Assembly (NCBI RefSeq): GCF_017993425.1
Contig: NZ_JAGOMQ010000002.1
Span: forward strand, 1 to 64,000
Direction: 5' to 3'
Length of the DNA stretch: 64,000 nt
Source: Amaricoccus sp.
GTDB taxonomy: Bacteria > Pseudomonadota > Alphaproteobacteria > Rhodobacterales > Rhodobacteraceae
Part shown: positions 47,953 to 58,060 of the stretch, piece by piece
Layout: each line of letters opens with the position of its first letter
Numbering within the stretch: the stretch's first letter is position 1
The notes under the pieces: generated by a model
The model's input: only the letters and a program-made list of their open reading frames with translations
Database searches by the model: none
Told to the model about the DNA's origin: nothing
Program-made: the position numbers and the translations under genes

Positions 47953-48977
47953 CCCGGCTCCGCCCGATCCCGCAATCCGACCCGGTCCGCCCGCCGGGCG
48001 CGCTGCCGCTCGCCGGCGGGCCGCTCTGGTTCGACCGGGTCGCCGTCCACGCCCGCGGCGCCGCGCCCCGGCTGATCCCCGCCGCCGAGGCGCCGGCCGA
48101 GGCGCTCGCCGCGCTGACCGCGCCGCGCGCCGCGGTCTGCGGGCTCGCGCTCGACCGGCCGCGGATCATGGGCGTGCTCAACGTCACCCCGGACAGCTTC
48201 TCCGACGGCGGCCGGCACTTCCGCCGCGAGGACGCGGTGCGGCAGGCGGCGGCGCTGGTCGCGGCGGGGGCGGATATCCTCGACGTCGGCGGCGAGAGCA
48301 CGCGGCCGGGGGCGGACCCGGTGCCGGCGGCGGAGGAGATCGCCCGGGTCGTGCCGGTGATCGAGGCGGTGCGCGCCGCCGGGATCGCCGCGCCGATCTC
48401 GATCGACACCCGCAAGGCCGAGGTGGCGCGCGCCGCCTTCGCCGCCGGGGCGGGCCTCCTCAACGACGTCTCCGCCCTCGGCCACGATCCCGAAAGCCTG
48501 CCCGCGGCCGCGGCGGGCGGCTGGCCGGTCGTGCTGATGCACGCGCAGGGCGATCCGAAGACCATGCAGGACGCGCCCGCCTATGACGACGTGCTCCTCG
48601 ACGTCGCCGACTTCCTCGCCGACCGCGTCGCCCTCGCCGAGGCGGCGGGCATCCCGCGCGGGCGGCTCCTCGTCGATCCCGGCATCGGCTTCGGCAAGAC
48701 CGTCGCCCACAACCTCGCGCTGATCCGCGGCCTCGCGCTCCTGCACGGGCTCGGCTGCGCCATCCTGTTCGGGGCGTCGCGCAAGCGCTTCATCGGGACG
48801 ATCGGCGGCGCGCCCGAGCCCGGCGACCGGGCGCCGGGCTCGATCGCCGTCGCGCTCGAGGCTTTGCGGCAGGGCGCGCAGGTGATACGTGTGCATGACG
48901 CAGCAGAGACGCGACAGGCGCTCGCCCTGTGGGCGGCCTTCAACGCTCCGGAACCGGGCAGAGGCGACATCGCATGA
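47949..48977 (+). CDS. folP: dihydropteroate synthase
   Basis: 342-residue folate enzyme joining p-aminobenzoate to the pterin pyrophosphate. Motifs: [15 protein letters not shown] (pterin loop), [48 protein letters not shown] and GASRKRFIG. An N-terminal extension of about 70 residues precedes the TIM barrel, as in Rhodobacterales. Starts with GTG in a 4-base overlap (GTGA) with the gph-like gene, and its stop overlaps the glmM ATG. Confidence 0.95.
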   Translation: MTRLRPIPQSDPVRPPGALPLAGGPLWFDRVAVHARGAAPRLIPAAEAPAEALAALTAPRAAVCGLALDRPRIMGVLNVTPDSFSDGGRHFRREDAVRQAAALVAAGADILDVGGESTRPGADPVPAAEEIARVVPVIEAVRAAGIAAPISIDTRKAEVARAAFAAGAGLLNDVSALGHDPESLPAAAAGGWPVVLMHAQGDPKTMQDAPAYDDVLLDVADFLADRVALAEAAGIPRGRLLVDPGIGFGKTVAHNLALIRGLALLHGLGCAILFGASRKRFIGTIGGAPEPGDRAPGSIAVALEALRQGAQVIRVHDAAETRQALALWAAFNAPEPGRGDIA

Positions 48978-50314
48978 GCAGGAAGCTATTCGGAACGGAC
49001 GGCGTGCGGGGCCGCGCCAACGACGACCCGATGACCGCGGAGGCCGCGCTCCGGCTCGGGCAGGCGGCGGGGCGCTTCTTCACCACCGGCGGCCACGCCC
49101 ACCGGGTGGTGATCGGCAAGGACACCCGGCGCTCCGGCTACATGCTGGAGACGGCGATGATCGCCGGCTTCACCTCGGTGGGCATGGACGTCTTCCTCGT
49201 CGGGCCGATCCCGACGCCGGCGGTCGGCTTCCTCACCCGCTCGATGCGGGCGGATCTCGGCGTGATGATCTCCGCCTCGCACAACCCCTACCAGGACAAC
49301 GGCATCAAGTTCTTCGGCCCGGACGGGTTCAAGCTCTCCGACGCCGCCGAGGAGGAGATCGAGGCGCTGCTCGAGCAGCCGCCGGCGCTCGCCGCGCCGG
49401 AGCGGATCGGGCGGGCGACGCGGATCGAGGACGGCCGCGGCCGCTACATGGAGTTCGCCAAGACCACCTTCCCGCGCGGCCTGCGGCTCGACGGGCTCAA
49501 GGTGGTGATCGACTGCGCCAACGGCGCCGCCTACCGGACCGCGCCCGAGGTGCTGTGGGAGCTCGGCGCCGAGGTGGTGAAGGTCGGCGTCGCCCCGAAC
49601 GGCTTCAACATCAACGACGGCTGCGGCTCCACCGACACGACCGCCGCCGCCGCCGCGGTGGTCTCGCAGGGGGCGGACGTCGGCATCTGCCTCGACGGCG
49701 ACGCCGACCGGGTGCTCATCCTCGACGAGACCGGGGCGGTCGCCGACGGCGACCAGTTCATGGCGCTGATCGCCGACCGCTGGGCCGCCGAGGGAAGGCT
49801 GGCCCGGGGGACGCTGGTGGCGAGCGTCATGTCGAACCTCGGGCTGGAGCGGCACCTGACGGGGCAGGGGCTGCGCCTCCTCCGCGCGCCGGTCGGCGAC
49901 CGCTACGTGGTCGAGGCGATGCGCGACGGCGGCTACAACCTCGGCGGCGAGCAGTCGGGACATATCGTGATGACCGACTACGTCACCACCGGGGACGGGC
50001 TGATCGCGGCGTTGCAGTTCCTGTCGGCGATGGTCGAGAGCGGCAAGCGCGCCTCGGAGATCGCCCGGGTCTTCGAGCCCTATCCGCAGGTCCTGCGCAA
50101 CGTCCGCTACCGCAAGGGCGCCGCCCCCCTCGACCAGGCCCGCGTCCGCGAGGCCATCGCCGAAGGCGAGGCCCGCATCGCCGGCCGCGGCCGGCTGGTG
50201 ATCCGCAAGTCGGGAACCGAGCCGCTGGTGCGGATCATGGGCGAATGCGAGGATCCGGCGCTCCTCGACGACGTCCTCGGCCACATCGAGGCCGAGGTGG
50301 CGGCCTTCGCCTGA
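48974..50314 (+). CDS. glmM: phosphoglucosamine mutase
   Basis: 446-residue enzyme converting glucosamine-6-phosphate to glucosamine-1-phosphate for UDP-GlcNAc and peptidoglycan. The phosphorylated Ser lies in [17 protein letters not shown] (about residue 102), metal binding in [13 protein letters not shown], sugar recognition in GGEQSGHI, and phosphate binding in [14 protein letters not shown] near the end. Coupled to folP by an ATGA overlap. It is a typical folP–glmM pair. R1 repeat copies begin 10 bases downstream. Confidence 0.97.
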   Translation: MSRKLFGTDGVRGRANDDPMTAEAALRLGQAAGRFFTTGGHAHRVVIGKDTRRSGYMLETAMIAGFTSVGMDVFLVGPIPTPAVGFLTRSMRADLGVMISASHNPYQDNGIKFFGPDGFKLSDAAEEEIEALLEQPPALAAPERIGRATRIEDGRGRYMEFAKTTFPRGLRLDGLKVVIDCANGAAYRTAPEVLWELGAEVVKVGVAPNGFNINDGCGSTDTTAAAAAVVSQGADVGICLDGDADRVLILDETGAVADGDQFMALIADRWAAEGRLARGTLVASVMSNLGLERHLTGQGLRLLRAPVGDRYVVEAMRDGGYNLGGEQSGHIVMTDYVTTGDGLIAALQFLSAMVESGKRASEIARVFEPYPQVLRNVRYRKGAAPLDQARVREAIAEGEARIAGRGRLVIRKSGTEPLVRIMGECEDPALLDDVLGHIEAEVAAFA

Positions 50315-50323
50315 GGTCCCGCC

Positions 50324-50480
50324 CGAGCGGCGAGGTCCATCCTCCGAGGGCGCCCCGCCACGCGACATGGCGCATGTCTCCCGTCCCGACGGGGAGCGGC
50401 CGGGGCGGGGACGGCGGAACCTCGAAGTGAGTCGCACGGCGCCGCGAAATGCGGCGCTGGTGACGATGCAATGTCTTGCC
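50324..50480 (-). repeat. dispersed repeat R1, copy 2
   Basis: Orientation opposite to the copy at 17290. Shares AGCGGCGAGGTCC, the ACATG-GCGCATGTC palindrome region at about 50364–50379 (one extra base relative to the others), CGGAACCTCGAAGTGAGTCG and the hairpin CGGCGCCGC/GCGGCGCTG with the following GATGCAATG. It lacks the AT-rich end of the other copies. Confidence 0.8.
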
Positions 50481-50570
50481 GGGCGATTTCCGTCCGATCG
50501 ACATCAGAAGGACCGTCAGCGGAACCGATTAACCGCGACGACCTGCCCCCCGGCGTCTCCGCCCCTCCCC

Positions 50571-50768
50571 AGCGGCGAGGTCCGTCCCGCGACCACGCCC
50601 GCCGGGTGACATGCGCATGTCGCCCGGCTCGACGCGGAGCGGCAGCGGCCGGGACGGCGGAACCTCGAAGTGAGTCGCACGGCGCCGCGAAATGCGGCGC
50701 TGATAACGGTGCAATGATTTTCACCGTTCATATTCAAAATATTTCGAAATATATTTGCGCGCAAATCC
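50571..50768 (-). repeat. dispersed repeat R1, copy 3
   Basis: About 200 bases, the closest match to copy 1 in reverse orientation. The near-perfect palindrome at 50601–50628 is centred on GACATGCGCATGTC, with two of its outer pairs exchanged relative to copy 1. Hairpin GGCGCCGC/GCGGCGC is at about 50680–50700. The AT-rich end includes TTCGAAATATATTTG and the GCGCGCAAAT flank shared with copy 1. Confidence 0.85.
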
Positions 50769-50859
50769 ATATTTGAAAAATCGAGTGCGCTTGCTTTTCG
50801 CGGCGATCTTTCCCCACACAGCACGACATTTCCCGGACTGGCAGCCACAGGCCCGGGCC

Positions 50860-51630
50860 CTACCGCGGCCCCATGCGGATCGCCCCGTCGAGGCGGATCA
50901 CCGAGCCGTTCAGCATCGGGTTCTCCACGATCGTCGCCACCAGCGCCGCGTATTCCGTCGGGTCGCCGAGGCGGGCGGGGAAGGGGACCTGCCTGCCGAG
51001 GCTCGCCTTGGTCTCCTCCGGCAGGCCCTCCAGCATCGGCGTCATGAAGAGGCCGGGCGCGATCGACACCACCCGCACCCCGAAGGCGGCGAGGTCGCGC
51101 GCCATCGGCAGCGCCATCGCCGCGACGGCCCCCTTCGAGGCGGCGTAGCCGATCTGCCCGACCTGCCCCTCCCAGGCCGCGACCGAGGAGGTCGTCACGA
51201 TCACCCCGCGCTCGCCGTCCGCCGTCACCGGCTCGAGCGCCGCCATCGCCGCCGCCGCCTGCGTCGCCGCGTTGAAGGTGCCGAGGAGGTTGACCGCGAT
51301 CACCTTGCCGAACACCGCCGGGTCGTGCGCCTTCCCGTCGCGGCCCACCGTCCGCGCCCCGGGCACGATCCCCGCGCAGGCGACGAGGATCCGCGCCGGC
51401 CCGTGCGCCGCCGCCGCCGTCGCCAGCGCCGCCGCGACCGAGGCGGCGTCCGCCACGTCGGCCGGCGCCGCGACGCCGCCGATCTCCGCGGCGACCCGCG
51501 CCGCCGCCGCGGCGTCGAGGTCGAGGACGCCGACCCTCGCCCCGCGCCCCGCCAGCATCCGCGCCGTCGCCGCCCCGAGCCCCGACCCGCCGCCGGTCAC
51601 CACCGCCGCGACGCCCGCCCCCAGCCGCAT
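50860..51630 (-). CDS. SDR family 3-hydroxyacyl-CoA dehydrogenase-like
   Basis: 256-residue classical SDR. Cofactor motif [18 protein letters not shown], acidic Asp after beta-2 (GVLDLDA) suggesting NAD, NCAG-like [10 protein letters not shown], catalytic Ser in [11 protein letters not shown] and YAASKGAV. The loop and C-terminus ([33 protein letters not shown]) match the type II 3-hydroxyacyl-CoA dehydrogenase (HSD17B10-like) group, so beta-oxidation of a short acyl-CoA is the most likely role. Monocistronic; convergent with glmM across the repeats. Confidence 0.88.
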   Translation of the reverse strand: MRLGAGVAAVVTGGGSGLGAATARMLAGRGARVGVLDLDAAAAARVAAEIGGVAAPADVADAASVAAALATAAAAHGPARILVACAGIVPGARTVGRDGKAHDPAVFGKVIAVNLLGTFNAATQAAAAMAALEPVTADGERGVIVTTSSVAAWEGQVGQIGYAASKGAVAAMALPMARDLAAFGVRVVSIAPGLFMTPMLEGLPEETKASLGRQVPFPARLGDPTEYAALVATIVENPMLNGSVIRLDGAIRMGPR

Positions 51631-51729
51631 CAGACCGCCCCCGCCCCGACGATGACCCGACCGGCCATGGCGCGTCCTCCCGACAGACCCGAGCCCTCTT
51701 GCTCCCGGCGCATTCCCCCCCCCTCCAGC

Positions 51730-52707
51730 CTATTGCGCGGCCGCCGGACCGGCGCCGCGCTCGCGGTAGGGCGTGGTCTGGTAGAGCGCCCGGTAGCACT
51801 TCGAGAAATGCGACGGCGAGGCGAAGCCGCAGGCCAGCGCCACGTTGATGACGCTCATGTCCGTCTGCAACAGCAGGTTCCGCGCCCGCTGCAGGCGCAG
51901 CTCCATGTAGTACCGCTTCGGGCTGCGGTTGAGGTAGCGCCGGAACAGCCGCTCCAGCTGCCGCGCCGAGAGCCCCACGTCCTCCGCGAGCTGCGCCGGC
52001 GAGATCGGCTCCTCGATGTTGCCCTCCATCCGCGCGAGGATCGTCGCGAGCTTCGGATGGCGCACCCCGATCCGCGTCGGGATCGACAGCCGCTGCTCGT
52101 CGCGGTCCGAGCGCAGCCCGGTATGGATCATCTGGTCCGCGACCAGCATGGCGATCTCCGGCCCGTGCCGCCGCGCGATCAGGTGCAGCATCAGGTCGGC
52201 CGAGGCGGTGCCGCCCGCCGCGGTGAAGCGGTTGCCGTCGACCACGTAGACCGTATGCGTCAGCGCGATCTCCGGGAACTCCTCCTCGAACCCGTCGCGG
52301 TTCTCCCAGTGGATCGTGCAGCGCCGCCCGTCGAGCAAGCCCGCCCGCGCCAGCGCATGCGCGCCCGTGCAGACCGAGCCCATCGCGATCCCCCGGCGGC
52401 TCTCGCGGCGGAGCCAGGTCAGCACCGGCCGCGTCACCGCCGCCTTGATCCCGAGCCCGCCGCAGACGATCACCGTCGCGTCCCGCCCCGCGTCGACCAG
52501 CCCGGCGTCCGCCACCACCTGAACCCCGTTCGACGAGGCGACCGGCGCCCCCGTCTCGCTCACCACCCGCCACTCGTAGAGCGTCCGGCCGCTGATCCGG
52601 TTCGCCAGCCGCAAGGGCTCGATCGCGCAGGCGAAGGCGATCAGGGTGAACTGGTCGAGCAGCAGGAAGACGAACTTCTCGGGCTGGGCATCCGCGGGAG
52701 CGGGCAT
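51730..52707 (-). CDS. GlxA-family transcriptional regulator (DJ-1/PfpI plus AraC)
   Basis: 325-residue regulator. The N-terminal DJ-1/PfpI-like domain (about 10–190) shows [26 protein letters not shown] and a [26 protein letters not shown] nucleophile-elbow region with a Cys. The AraC DNA-binding domain (about 225–315) has two helix-turn-helices, [20 protein letters not shown] and [20 protein letters not shown]. The combination resembles the GbdR/CdhR group that senses glycine betaine or carnitine-type compounds. It stands alone on the minus strand, and no obvious target genes flank it except the SDR. Confidence 0.9.
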   Translation of the reverse strand: MPAPADAQPEKFVFLLLDQFTLIAFACAIEPLRLANRISGRTLYEWRVVSETGAPVASSNGVQVVADAGLVDAGRDATVIVCGGLGIKAAVTRPVLTWLRRESRRGIAMGSVCTGAHALARAGLLDGRRCTIHWENRDGFEEEFPEIALTHTVYVVDGNRFTAAGGTASADLMLHLIARRHGPEIAMLVADQMIHTGLRSDRDEQRLSIPTRIGVRHPKLATILARMEGNIEEPISPAQLAEDVGLSARQLERLFRRYLNRSPKRYYMELRLQRARNLLLQTDMSVINVALACGFASPSHFSKCYRALYQTTPYRERGAGPAAAQ

Positions 52708-52869
52708 CTGGCTGGGCGCGCCTTTCGCGCAAGGGGATCGTGCGATCTAAGGCGCCCCGGCGCGGCCACGGCAAGGGGGGTTTTCCTTTACCCTCTTGCC
52801 GCTGGCGTCCGCGGCCCGGGCGCCCTATATGCGGCCGACTTCGTAGGTTTGACCGGGGGAGGCGTCGTG

Positions 52870-54240
52870 ATGGGCGCGGAGTGGACCAAGACCGACTGGC
52901 GCGCGAAGCCGCGGGTGCAGATGCCCGACTATCCGGACGCCGCCGCGGTGAAGGCCGTCGAGGCGCGGCTCGCCGCCTATCCGCCGCTGGTCTTCGCCGG
53001 CGAGGCGCGCAAGCTCAGGCGGTCGCTGGCCGAGGCGGCGGAGGGCCGCGCCTTCGTGCTGCAGGGCGGCGACTGCGCCGAGAGCTTCTCCGAGTTCACC
53101 GCCGACAACATCCGCGACACCTTCAAGGTTATGCTGCAGATGGCGGTCGTGCTGACCTTCGGCGCCAAGGTGCCGGTGGTGAAGATCGGCCGCATGGCCG
53201 GCCAGTTCGCCAAGCCGCGCTCCGCCCCGACCGAGGTGGTGGACGGCGTCGAGCTGCCGTCCTACCGCGGCGACATCATCAATGACTTCGCCTTCACCGC
53301 CGCGGCGCGGATCCCCGACCCGACGCGGATGCTGCAGGCCTACACGCAGGCGGCGGCCTCGCTGAACCTGCTGCGCGCCTTCAGCCAGGGCGGTTACGCC
53401 GACATCGGGCGGGTGCATTCGTGGACGCTGGATTCCACGGCCGGCCAGGCGGGCTACGAGCAGTACCACAAGCTCGCCAACCGCATCTCCGACGCGCTGG
53501 AGTTCATGCAGGCCGCGGGCGTGAACGGCGAGACCGCCGACACGCTGCACCGGGTGGATTTCTACACCAGCCACGAGGCCCTGCTCCTCGAGTACGAGGA
53601 GGCGCTCTGCCGCATCGACTCGACGACCGGGGTGCCGGTGGCGGGCTCGGGGCACCTGCTCTGGATCGGCGACCGCACGCGGCAGCCGGACGGGGCGCAT
53701 GTGGAGTTCCTGCGCGGGGTGCAGAACCCGATCGGGCTGAAATGCGGGCCCACGCTGACCGAGAGCGACCTGCTGCGGCTGGTGGAGCGGCTGAACCCGA
53801 AGAACGAGGCCGGGCGGCTGACGCTGATCACCCGCTTCGGCGCCGGGTCGGTCGGCGAGCACCTGCCGCGGCTGGTGCGCGCCATCGAGCGCGAGGGGGC
53901 GAAGGTGCTGTGGGTCTGCGACCCGATGCACGGCAACACCGTCAAGTCGGCCTCGGGCTACAAGACCCGGCCGTTCGAGCGGGTGCTGCGCGAGGTGCGG
54001 GAGTTCTTCGCGGTCCATGCCGCCGAGGGGACGATCCCCGGCGGCGTGCATTTCGAGATGACCGGGCAGGACGTGACCGAGTGCACCGGCGGCGTGCGGG
54101 CGGTGACGGACGAGAACCTCGCCGACCGCTACCACACCGCCTGCGACCCGCGGCTCAACGCGACGCAGTCGCTGGAGCTCGCCTTCCTGGTCGCCGAGGC
54201 GCTCGACCAGCGCCGGCAGGCGCGGCGCGCCGCGGTCTGA
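52870..54240 (+). CDS. class II 3-deoxy-D-arabino-heptulosonate-7-phosphate synthase
   Basis: 456-residue plant-type (class II) DAHP synthase, first step of aromatic biosynthesis. Features: [23 protein letters not shown] with its metal-ligand Cys, [50 protein letters not shown] and [18 protein letters not shown]. The C-terminal [18 protein letters not shown] is standard. The ATG at 52870 is preceded by a GTG three bases earlier and by GGGGGAGGCGTC; either could start the protein. It lies 7 bases upstream of serB, so serine and aromatic precursors share a transcript. Confidence 0.95.
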   Translation: MGAEWTKTDWRAKPRVQMPDYPDAAAVKAVEARLAAYPPLVFAGEARKLRRSLAEAAEGRAFVLQGGDCAESFSEFTADNIRDTFKVMLQMAVVLTFGAKVPVVKIGRMAGQFAKPRSAPTEVVDGVELPSYRGDIINDFAFTAAARIPDPTRMLQAYTQAAASLNLLRAFSQGGYADIGRVHSWTLDSTAGQAGYEQYHKLANRISDALEFMQAAGVNGETADTLHRVDFYTSHEALLLEYEEALCRIDSTTGVPVAGSGHLLWIGDRTRQPDGAHVEFLRGVQNPIGLKCGPTLTESDLLRLVERLNPKNEAGRLTLITRFGAGSVGEHLPRLVRAIEREGAKVLWVCDPMHGNTVKSASGYKTRPFERVLREVREFFAVHAAEGTIPGGVHFEMTGQDVTECTGGVRAVTDENLADRYHTACDPRLNATQSLELAFLVAEALDQRRQARRAAV

Positions 54241-54247
54241 GGGCCGC

Positions 54248-55111
54248 TTGCGCGTCCTGGTGCTGACCGCGGCGGCGGGCGTCGCCGAGGCGGAGGCGGA
54301 GCGCGTCGCCGCCGCGATGGCGGCGGCGGGGCTCGCGCCCGGCGCGCCGCGGCGGCTGGCTGCGACGGCCGTGGAGATCGGGTTTGAGGGCGCAGGGGAT
54401 CCGCGGGGGCTAGCCCCGGCCGCGGTCGACGCCAACATCGTGCCGGCGGAGGGGCGGCGGAAGCGGCTGCTGATCGCCGACATGGATTCGACGATCATCG
54501 GGGTCGAGTGCATCGACGAGCTGGCCGACTTCGCCGGGGTGAAGCCCGCCGTGGCGGCGATCACCGAGGCGGCGATGCGCGGCGAGCTCGACTTCGAGGG
54601 CGCGTTGCGCGCGCGGGTGGGGCTGCTGGCCGGGCTGCCCGAGACGGTGCTGGCGGCGTGCTACGCCGAGCGGGTGCGGCTCAATCCAGGTGCGCGCGTG
54701 CTGGTCCGCACGATGGCCGCGCTCGGGGCCGACACCGCGCTCATCTCCGGCGGTTTCGACTTCTTCACGGCGCGGGTGGCGGCGGAGGCCGGGTTCGCGG
54801 CCAACCAGGCGAACCGGTTGGGGGTCGCGGACGGGCTCCTGTCCGGGACGGTGGCCGAGCCGATCCTCGGGCGCGCCGCCAAGCGGGCGGCGCTGGCGGC
54901 GATCGCCGCGCAGGGCGGCTACGCCGAGGCGGACGCGGTGGCGGTGGGCGACGGGGCGAACGACCTCGACATGATCGCGGCGGCCGGGCTCGGGGTCGCC
55001 TACCGGGCCAAGCCGGCGCTGGCCGAGGTCGCCGACGCCCGGCTCGACCGCTCGGACCTGACGGCGATCCTCGCGTTGCAGGGCATCCCGGAAAGCGATT
55101 GGGTGGCGTAG
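54248..55111 (+). CDS. serB: phosphoserine phosphatase
   Basis: 287-residue HAD-superfamily enzyme that makes serine from phosphoserine. Motif I LLIADMDSTIIGVECIDEL, motif II GADTALISGGFDFF, motif III (Lys in GRAAKRAAL), and motif IV VAVGDGANDLDMI are intact. The N-terminal 75 residues are a short regulatory-type extension. It starts with TTG at 54248, the only candidate that keeps the family N-terminus. TAG is immediately followed by the first base of element P copy 3. Confidence 0.94.
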   Translation: MRVLVLTAAAGVAEAEAERVAAAMAAAGLAPGAPRRLAATAVEIGFEGAGDPRGLAPAAVDANIVPAEGRRKRLLIADMDSTIIGVECIDELADFAGVKPAVAAITEAAMRGELDFEGALRARVGLLAGLPETVLAACYAERVRLNPGARVLVRTMAALGADTALISGGFDFFTARVAAEAGFAANQANRLGVADGLLSGTVAEPILGRAAKRAALAAIAAQGGYAEADAVAVGDGANDLDMIAAAGLGVAYRAKPALAEVADARLDRSDLTAILALQGIPESDWVA

Positions 55112-55150
55112 TGTCCACGCGTGGACACTGCTTAGGCATCTGATATCAAA
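55112..55150 (+). repeat. element P, copy 3
   Basis: TGTCCACGCGTGGACA (55112–55127) is a perfect 16-base palindrome starting right after the serB stop. CTGA begins exactly 28 bases from its first base (55140), matching copies 1 and 2, and an AT-rich stretch with TGATATCA follows. It lies about 90 bases before inverted R2 copy 3. Confidence 0.75.
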
Positions 55151-55204
55151 AGATAATCGTAAGTCTCGTTCAAGCCGGCGCAGCGCGCGCCGGTCGGGAT
55201 CTCC

Positions 55205-55488
55205 GGGGCGCGCGCGCGCGTCCCGCCAGACCGAAGCGGGCCCTGCCCGCGAGGCCACGGCGCGACAAGCGAAAGCACTGCTTTCGCCGCGCCGACGGCT
55301 GGAGCGCGTTGGCGCGGAAGCCGTCAGGGGTCCAGATTTCCCCGTAGCGTGCAATCCGTCCGTGGTCGCCCCGGCGAGCGCGGAATCGCGCTCGCCCTTG
55401 GGGGGGCGAGCGCGGACGGATTTGACGCGGGTCAAATCCGTCTGACGTCGCCGTCGCGACCTGCCTCCGGCCGGGCTTCCTCTCCCGG
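55205..55488 (-). repeat. dispersed structured repeat R2, copy 3
   Basis: Inverted relative to copies 1 and 2. Shows the same stems: GCGAAAGCA/TGCTTTCGC near 55270–55290 and GACGGATTTGAC/GTCAAATCCGTC at 55415–55442, the latter 2 bp longer than in copies 1 and 2. It ends in CCGGGCTTCC near the SRPBCC stop codon. Most similar to copy 2. Confidence 0.85.
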
Positions 55489-55491
55489 CGC

Positions 55492-56028
55492 TCAGCCCGG
55501 CAGCCGCTGCTCGTAGTCGCGGCGCAGGACGGTCCAGGCGTCCCAGAACGGGTCGGGCTCGATCCCGGCGAGGCGGGCGGCCATGACGTCGAGATGGGCG
55601 TGCCAGCCCGAGCTGACATTGAGGAGCGCCGACCGGCTCGGCAGGCGGCGGTGGACAAGCGTCAGCAGCGTCCGGCCGCCGCTGCGCGGCTCCAGATCGA
55701 ACGAGACCTCGCCGGTCTGGCCGAAGCGGTAGGCGAGCCGGCGCGGCGGGTCGCGCTCGATCAGCTCGCAGTCCATGCTGTGCTCCGGCCCGAAATCGTC
55801 GGGGCGGGCGCCCGGCGGGTCGGTCAACTCGTCGTTGCGCCAGGTCAGCGCGAAGCGGGCGCCAGGCGTCTCGGGCATGACGCCCGCGGCGAGCCAGCGC
55901 CGGCGCAGGTCGCTGTCGGTCAGCCAGGACCAGACCTTCTCCGCCGGCGCCGGCAGCAGCCGCTGGATGGTCAGCGTGTCGGGCGCGGTCAGCGCGCCAT
56001 AGACCTCGATCGGGGCGAGCTCAGTCAT
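55492..56028 (-). CDS. SRPBCC/AHSA1-family protein
   Basis: 178-residue START-like ligand-binding protein of the AHSA1 (activator of Hsp90 ATPase 1-like) group. Hallmarks: LTIQRLLPAPAEKVWSWLTDSDLRRRWLAAG near the N-terminus, GEVSFDLEPRSGGRTLLTLVHRRL, and a C-terminal SGWHAHLDVMAARLAG helix with a Trp-His pair. It overlaps the ArsR gene by 8 bases, a very common pairing in which the regulator controls its partner. Ligand unknown. Confidence 0.92.
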   Translation of the reverse strand: MTELAPIEVYGALTAPDTLTIQRLLPAPAEKVWSWLTDSDLRRRWLAAGVMPETPGARFALTWRNDELTDPPGARPDDFGPEHSMDCELIERDPPRRLAYRFGQTGEVSFDLEPRSGGRTLLTLVHRRLPSRSALLNVSSGWHAHLDVMAARLAGIEPDPFWDAWTVLRRDYEQRLPG

Positions 56029-56407
56029 CGGACTTTTCTCCTTCGGGCTGCGGTGGTGGGGGCGGGGCGTCGGCCGCCGCCTGCGCCTCCTCGCGGAGGA
56101 GGCGGTCGAGGACGTCGAGGCGGTCGGTCCAGAAGCGCTCGTAGAAGACGAGCCAGTCATGGGCGGCGGCGAGCCCCTCGGGCGCGAGGCGGCAGACATG
56201 GGTGCGCCACTGCACCTCGCGCCGGATCAGGCCGGCGGTCTCCAGCGCCTTGACGTGCTTGGAGGCGGCGGCGAGCGACATCGCCGCCGGCTCCGCAAGC
56301 TGGCCGACGCTGCGCGCGCCGTCGGCGAGGTCGCGCAGCATCCGCCGCCGGGTCGGGTCGGCGAGGGCGTGGAAGACGGCGTCGAGGGGGTGCGATGATT
56401 CAACCAT
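56021..56407 (-). CDS. ArsR-family transcriptional regulator
   Basis: 128-residue winged-helix regulator. DAVFHALADPTRRRMLRDLADGARSVGQLAEPAAMSLAAASKHVKALETAGLI covers the ArsR helix-turn-helix with the AASKHVKALETAGL recognition helix. No metal-binding CVC motif is present, and a proline-rich tail closes the protein, so it is the SRPBCC-associated non-metal type. I chose Met at 56407, inside the dyad listed at 56399–56416. The frame extends upstream to 56443 without a better start signal. Autoregulation is likely. Confidence 0.9.
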   Translation of the reverse strand: MVESSHPLDAVFHALADPTRRRMLRDLADGARSVGQLAEPAAMSLAAASKHVKALETAGLIRREVQWRTHVCRLAPEGLAAAHDWLVFYERFWTDRLDVLDRLLREEAQAAADAPPPPPQPEGEKSDD

Positions 56408-56416
56408 GTGGCTGAA
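56399..56416. promoter_or_regulatory. ArsR operator candidate over its own start codon
   Basis: TTCAACCA-TG-TGGCTGAA is an imperfect dyad (one mismatch) with a 2-base centre. The arsR start codon lies within it, so binding of the encoded regulator could block translation initiation or early transcription. The half-site TCAACCA recurs in part at about 56436 (GTCAACC), which may be a second site. Binding is inferred from position and symmetry. Confidence 0.5.
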
Positions 56417-56533
56417 TGTGCCGGGGCGACAGCTGTCAGTCAACCGATTCGTTTATTGATGGCCGCAAAAACGGCCCCGTCCGGGGCCGCGGAGGCCCGG
56501 ACGCAAAGGGTACAATGGTATGAATTCTAAATT

Positions 56534-56568
56534 ATATCAAACACATGATCGATTCGCACGCGTGCGAA
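56534..56568 (-). repeat. element P, copy 4 (minus strand)
   Basis: TTCGCACGCGTGCGAA (56553–56568) is a perfect 16-base palindrome with the same CACGCGTG core but different flanks from copies 1–3. Read on the minus strand, TTGA (56537–56540) is exactly 28 bases from the first base, as in the other copies. It lies about 35 bases downstream of the amino-acid permease stop codon, again in a gene's 3' region and the same orientation. Confidence 0.65.
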
Positions 56569-56602
56569 TTCGCCGGCTCCGGTTGCTCGACGGGGGCCGG
56601 AC

Positions 56603-58060
56603 TCAGTTCGTCGGGCCGCTGCCGTGGTGCTCGGCGAGCTCCTCGACATGGCCGAGGCCGCCGCCGGGGCGGTGGCGGACCGTGCGGTTCCAGGCGTAGG
56701 TCAGCGCCCAGAGCACGATCCCGATGCCGAGGAGCCAGCCGGCGATCCGGTACTGCGGCATCTGCGCCGCGCTTCGCGCCCAGGGCCCGGCGAGGTAGGC
56801 GCAGGTGATCGCCCCGATCCACGGCAGCGGCCCCGGGGTGCGGAAATGCGCGTGCCCGACCGGCGGCCGCCGGCGCAGGACGATCAGCGAGATGTTGACG
56901 ACGGTGAAGACCCCGAGCAGCAAGAGCGCCGTGGTGCCCCCGAGCAGGCTGATCGCCTGCGCCTTGCCGTTCGTCACCACCACGTAGATCAGCCCGAACG
57001 CTATCGCCGTGGTGAACAGGATCGCCACCCACGGCGTCCGCCGCGTCGGGTGGACGAGGCCGAGAGCGTGCGGCAGCACCCCCTGGTTGGCGAGCCCGTA
57101 GAGCAGCCGCGAGGCCATCAGCATGTTGATGAGCGCCGAGTTCGCCACCGCGAACATGCCGATGAAGGGGAAGATCTTGTCAAAAGGCAGCCCCGGCGCG
57201 CCGGCGCGCACCACCTGCGTCAGCGCCGAGCCCTTCTCCGGGTCGGTCAGGTCGCCGACCGGGACGAGGGCGACGGCGCAGATCGAGACAAGCAGGTAGA
57301 TCGTGCCGGTGATCCCGAGCCCGGCGATCATCACCCGCGGGAAGTCCCGGACCGGGTTGGTGCATTCCTCGGCCATGTTGACCGAGTCCTCGAACCCGAC
57401 CATCGCGAAGAAGGCGAGCGAGGTCGCCGCCGTCAGCGCCATGAACGCGGATTTCTCCTCCGAAGAGTGAAAGACCATCACCTCGGAGAAATCCGCCCGC
57501 CCCTGCGACATCGCCCAGAAGCCGATCAGGATGATCATCAGGAGGCCGGAGAGCTCGACGAGGGTGAGCACGACGTTCGCCTTCACGCTCTCGCCGACGC
57601 CGCGCAGGTTCACCAGCGCGACCAGCGTCATGAAGGCGAGGGCGAGGACGAGGATGCCCCCCGACCCGGCGGCGAAGCCGAGCCCGAACCCGTCCGAGAC
57701 GAAGCCCGCGAAGGCGTTCGAGGCGGTCGAGGCCGAGGTGATCCCCGAGCACATCACGGTGAAGGCGATGAGGAAGGTGAGGAAGTGCAGCCCGAACGCC
57801 CGGTGCGCGTAGAGCGCGGCCCCGGCGGCCTGCGGGTAGCGGGTGACCAGCTCGAGATAGGAGAAGGCGGTGATCGTCGCCACGAGGAAGGCGACGAGGA
57901 AGGGCGCCCAGGCGGCCCCGCCGACCTCGCCCGCGACGGACCCGGTCAGCGCGTAGACGCCCGTCCCGAGGATGTCGCCGACGATGAAGAGCAGCAGGAG
58001 CTTCGGCCCCATCACCCGGTGGAGCTCGGGCTGGCCCGGCGTTGCGGCGGCCTGCGTCAT
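56603..58060 (-). CDS. APC-superfamily amino acid permease
   Basis: 485-residue inner-membrane transporter with about 12 helices. The N-terminal LFIVGDILGTGVYALTGSVAGEVGGAAWAPF is the APC signature for amino-acid transporters, and the unwound helix 1 GTGVYA and helix 6 GFEDSVNMAEE (with an acidic residue of the type that gates proton-coupled members) are visible. Position on its own suggests a separate unit. The start at 58060 gives the conserved N-terminus; upstream frames run into the region before the glucosidase promoter. Substrate not determined. Confidence 0.92.
   Translation of the reverse strand: MTQAAATPGQPELHRVMGPKLLLLFIVGDILGTGVYALTGSVAGEVGGAAWAPFLVAFLVATITAFSYLELVTRYPQAAGAALYAHRAFGLHFLTFLIAFTVMCSGITSASTASNAFAGFVSDGFGLGFAAGSGGILVLALAFMTLVALVNLRGVGESVKANVVLTLVELSGLLMIILIGFWAMSQGRADFSEVMVFHSSEEKSAFMALTAATSLAFFAMVGFEDSVNMAEECTNPVRDFPRVMIAGLGITGTIYLLVSICAVALVPVGDLTDPEKGSALTQVVRAGAPGLPFDKIFPFIGMFAVANSALINMLMASRLLYGLANQGVLPHALGLVHPTRRTPWVAILFTTAIAFGLIYVVVTNGKAQAISLLGGTTALLLLGVFTVVNISLIVLRRRPPVGHAHFRTPGPLPWIGAITCAYLAGPWARSAAQMPQYRIAGWLLGIGIVLWALTYAWNRTVRHRPGGGLGHVEELAEHHGSGPTN

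Larger units (their letters stand above)
50315..50859. other. intergenic region with two R1 repeats
   Basis: 545 bases between convergent glmM and SDR genes. Two R1 copies lie in the same orientation (50324–50480 and 50571–50768), separated by unique sequence at about 50481–50570. The right end is unusually AT-rich. No gene is supported here; long minus-strand frames across it are shadows. Confidence 0.65.

Noticed and set aside
50529..50714. Short frame ([12 protein letters not shown]…) also partly readable in the other R1 copies
   Set aside because: All frames are preserved because copies have few indels; symmetry of the DNA explains conservation better than coding.
50755..54240. 1161-codon plus-strand open frame
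   Set aside because: The C-terminal part is the DAHP synthase; the rest is antisense to the SDR and GlxA-type genes with an Arg/His-rich translation.
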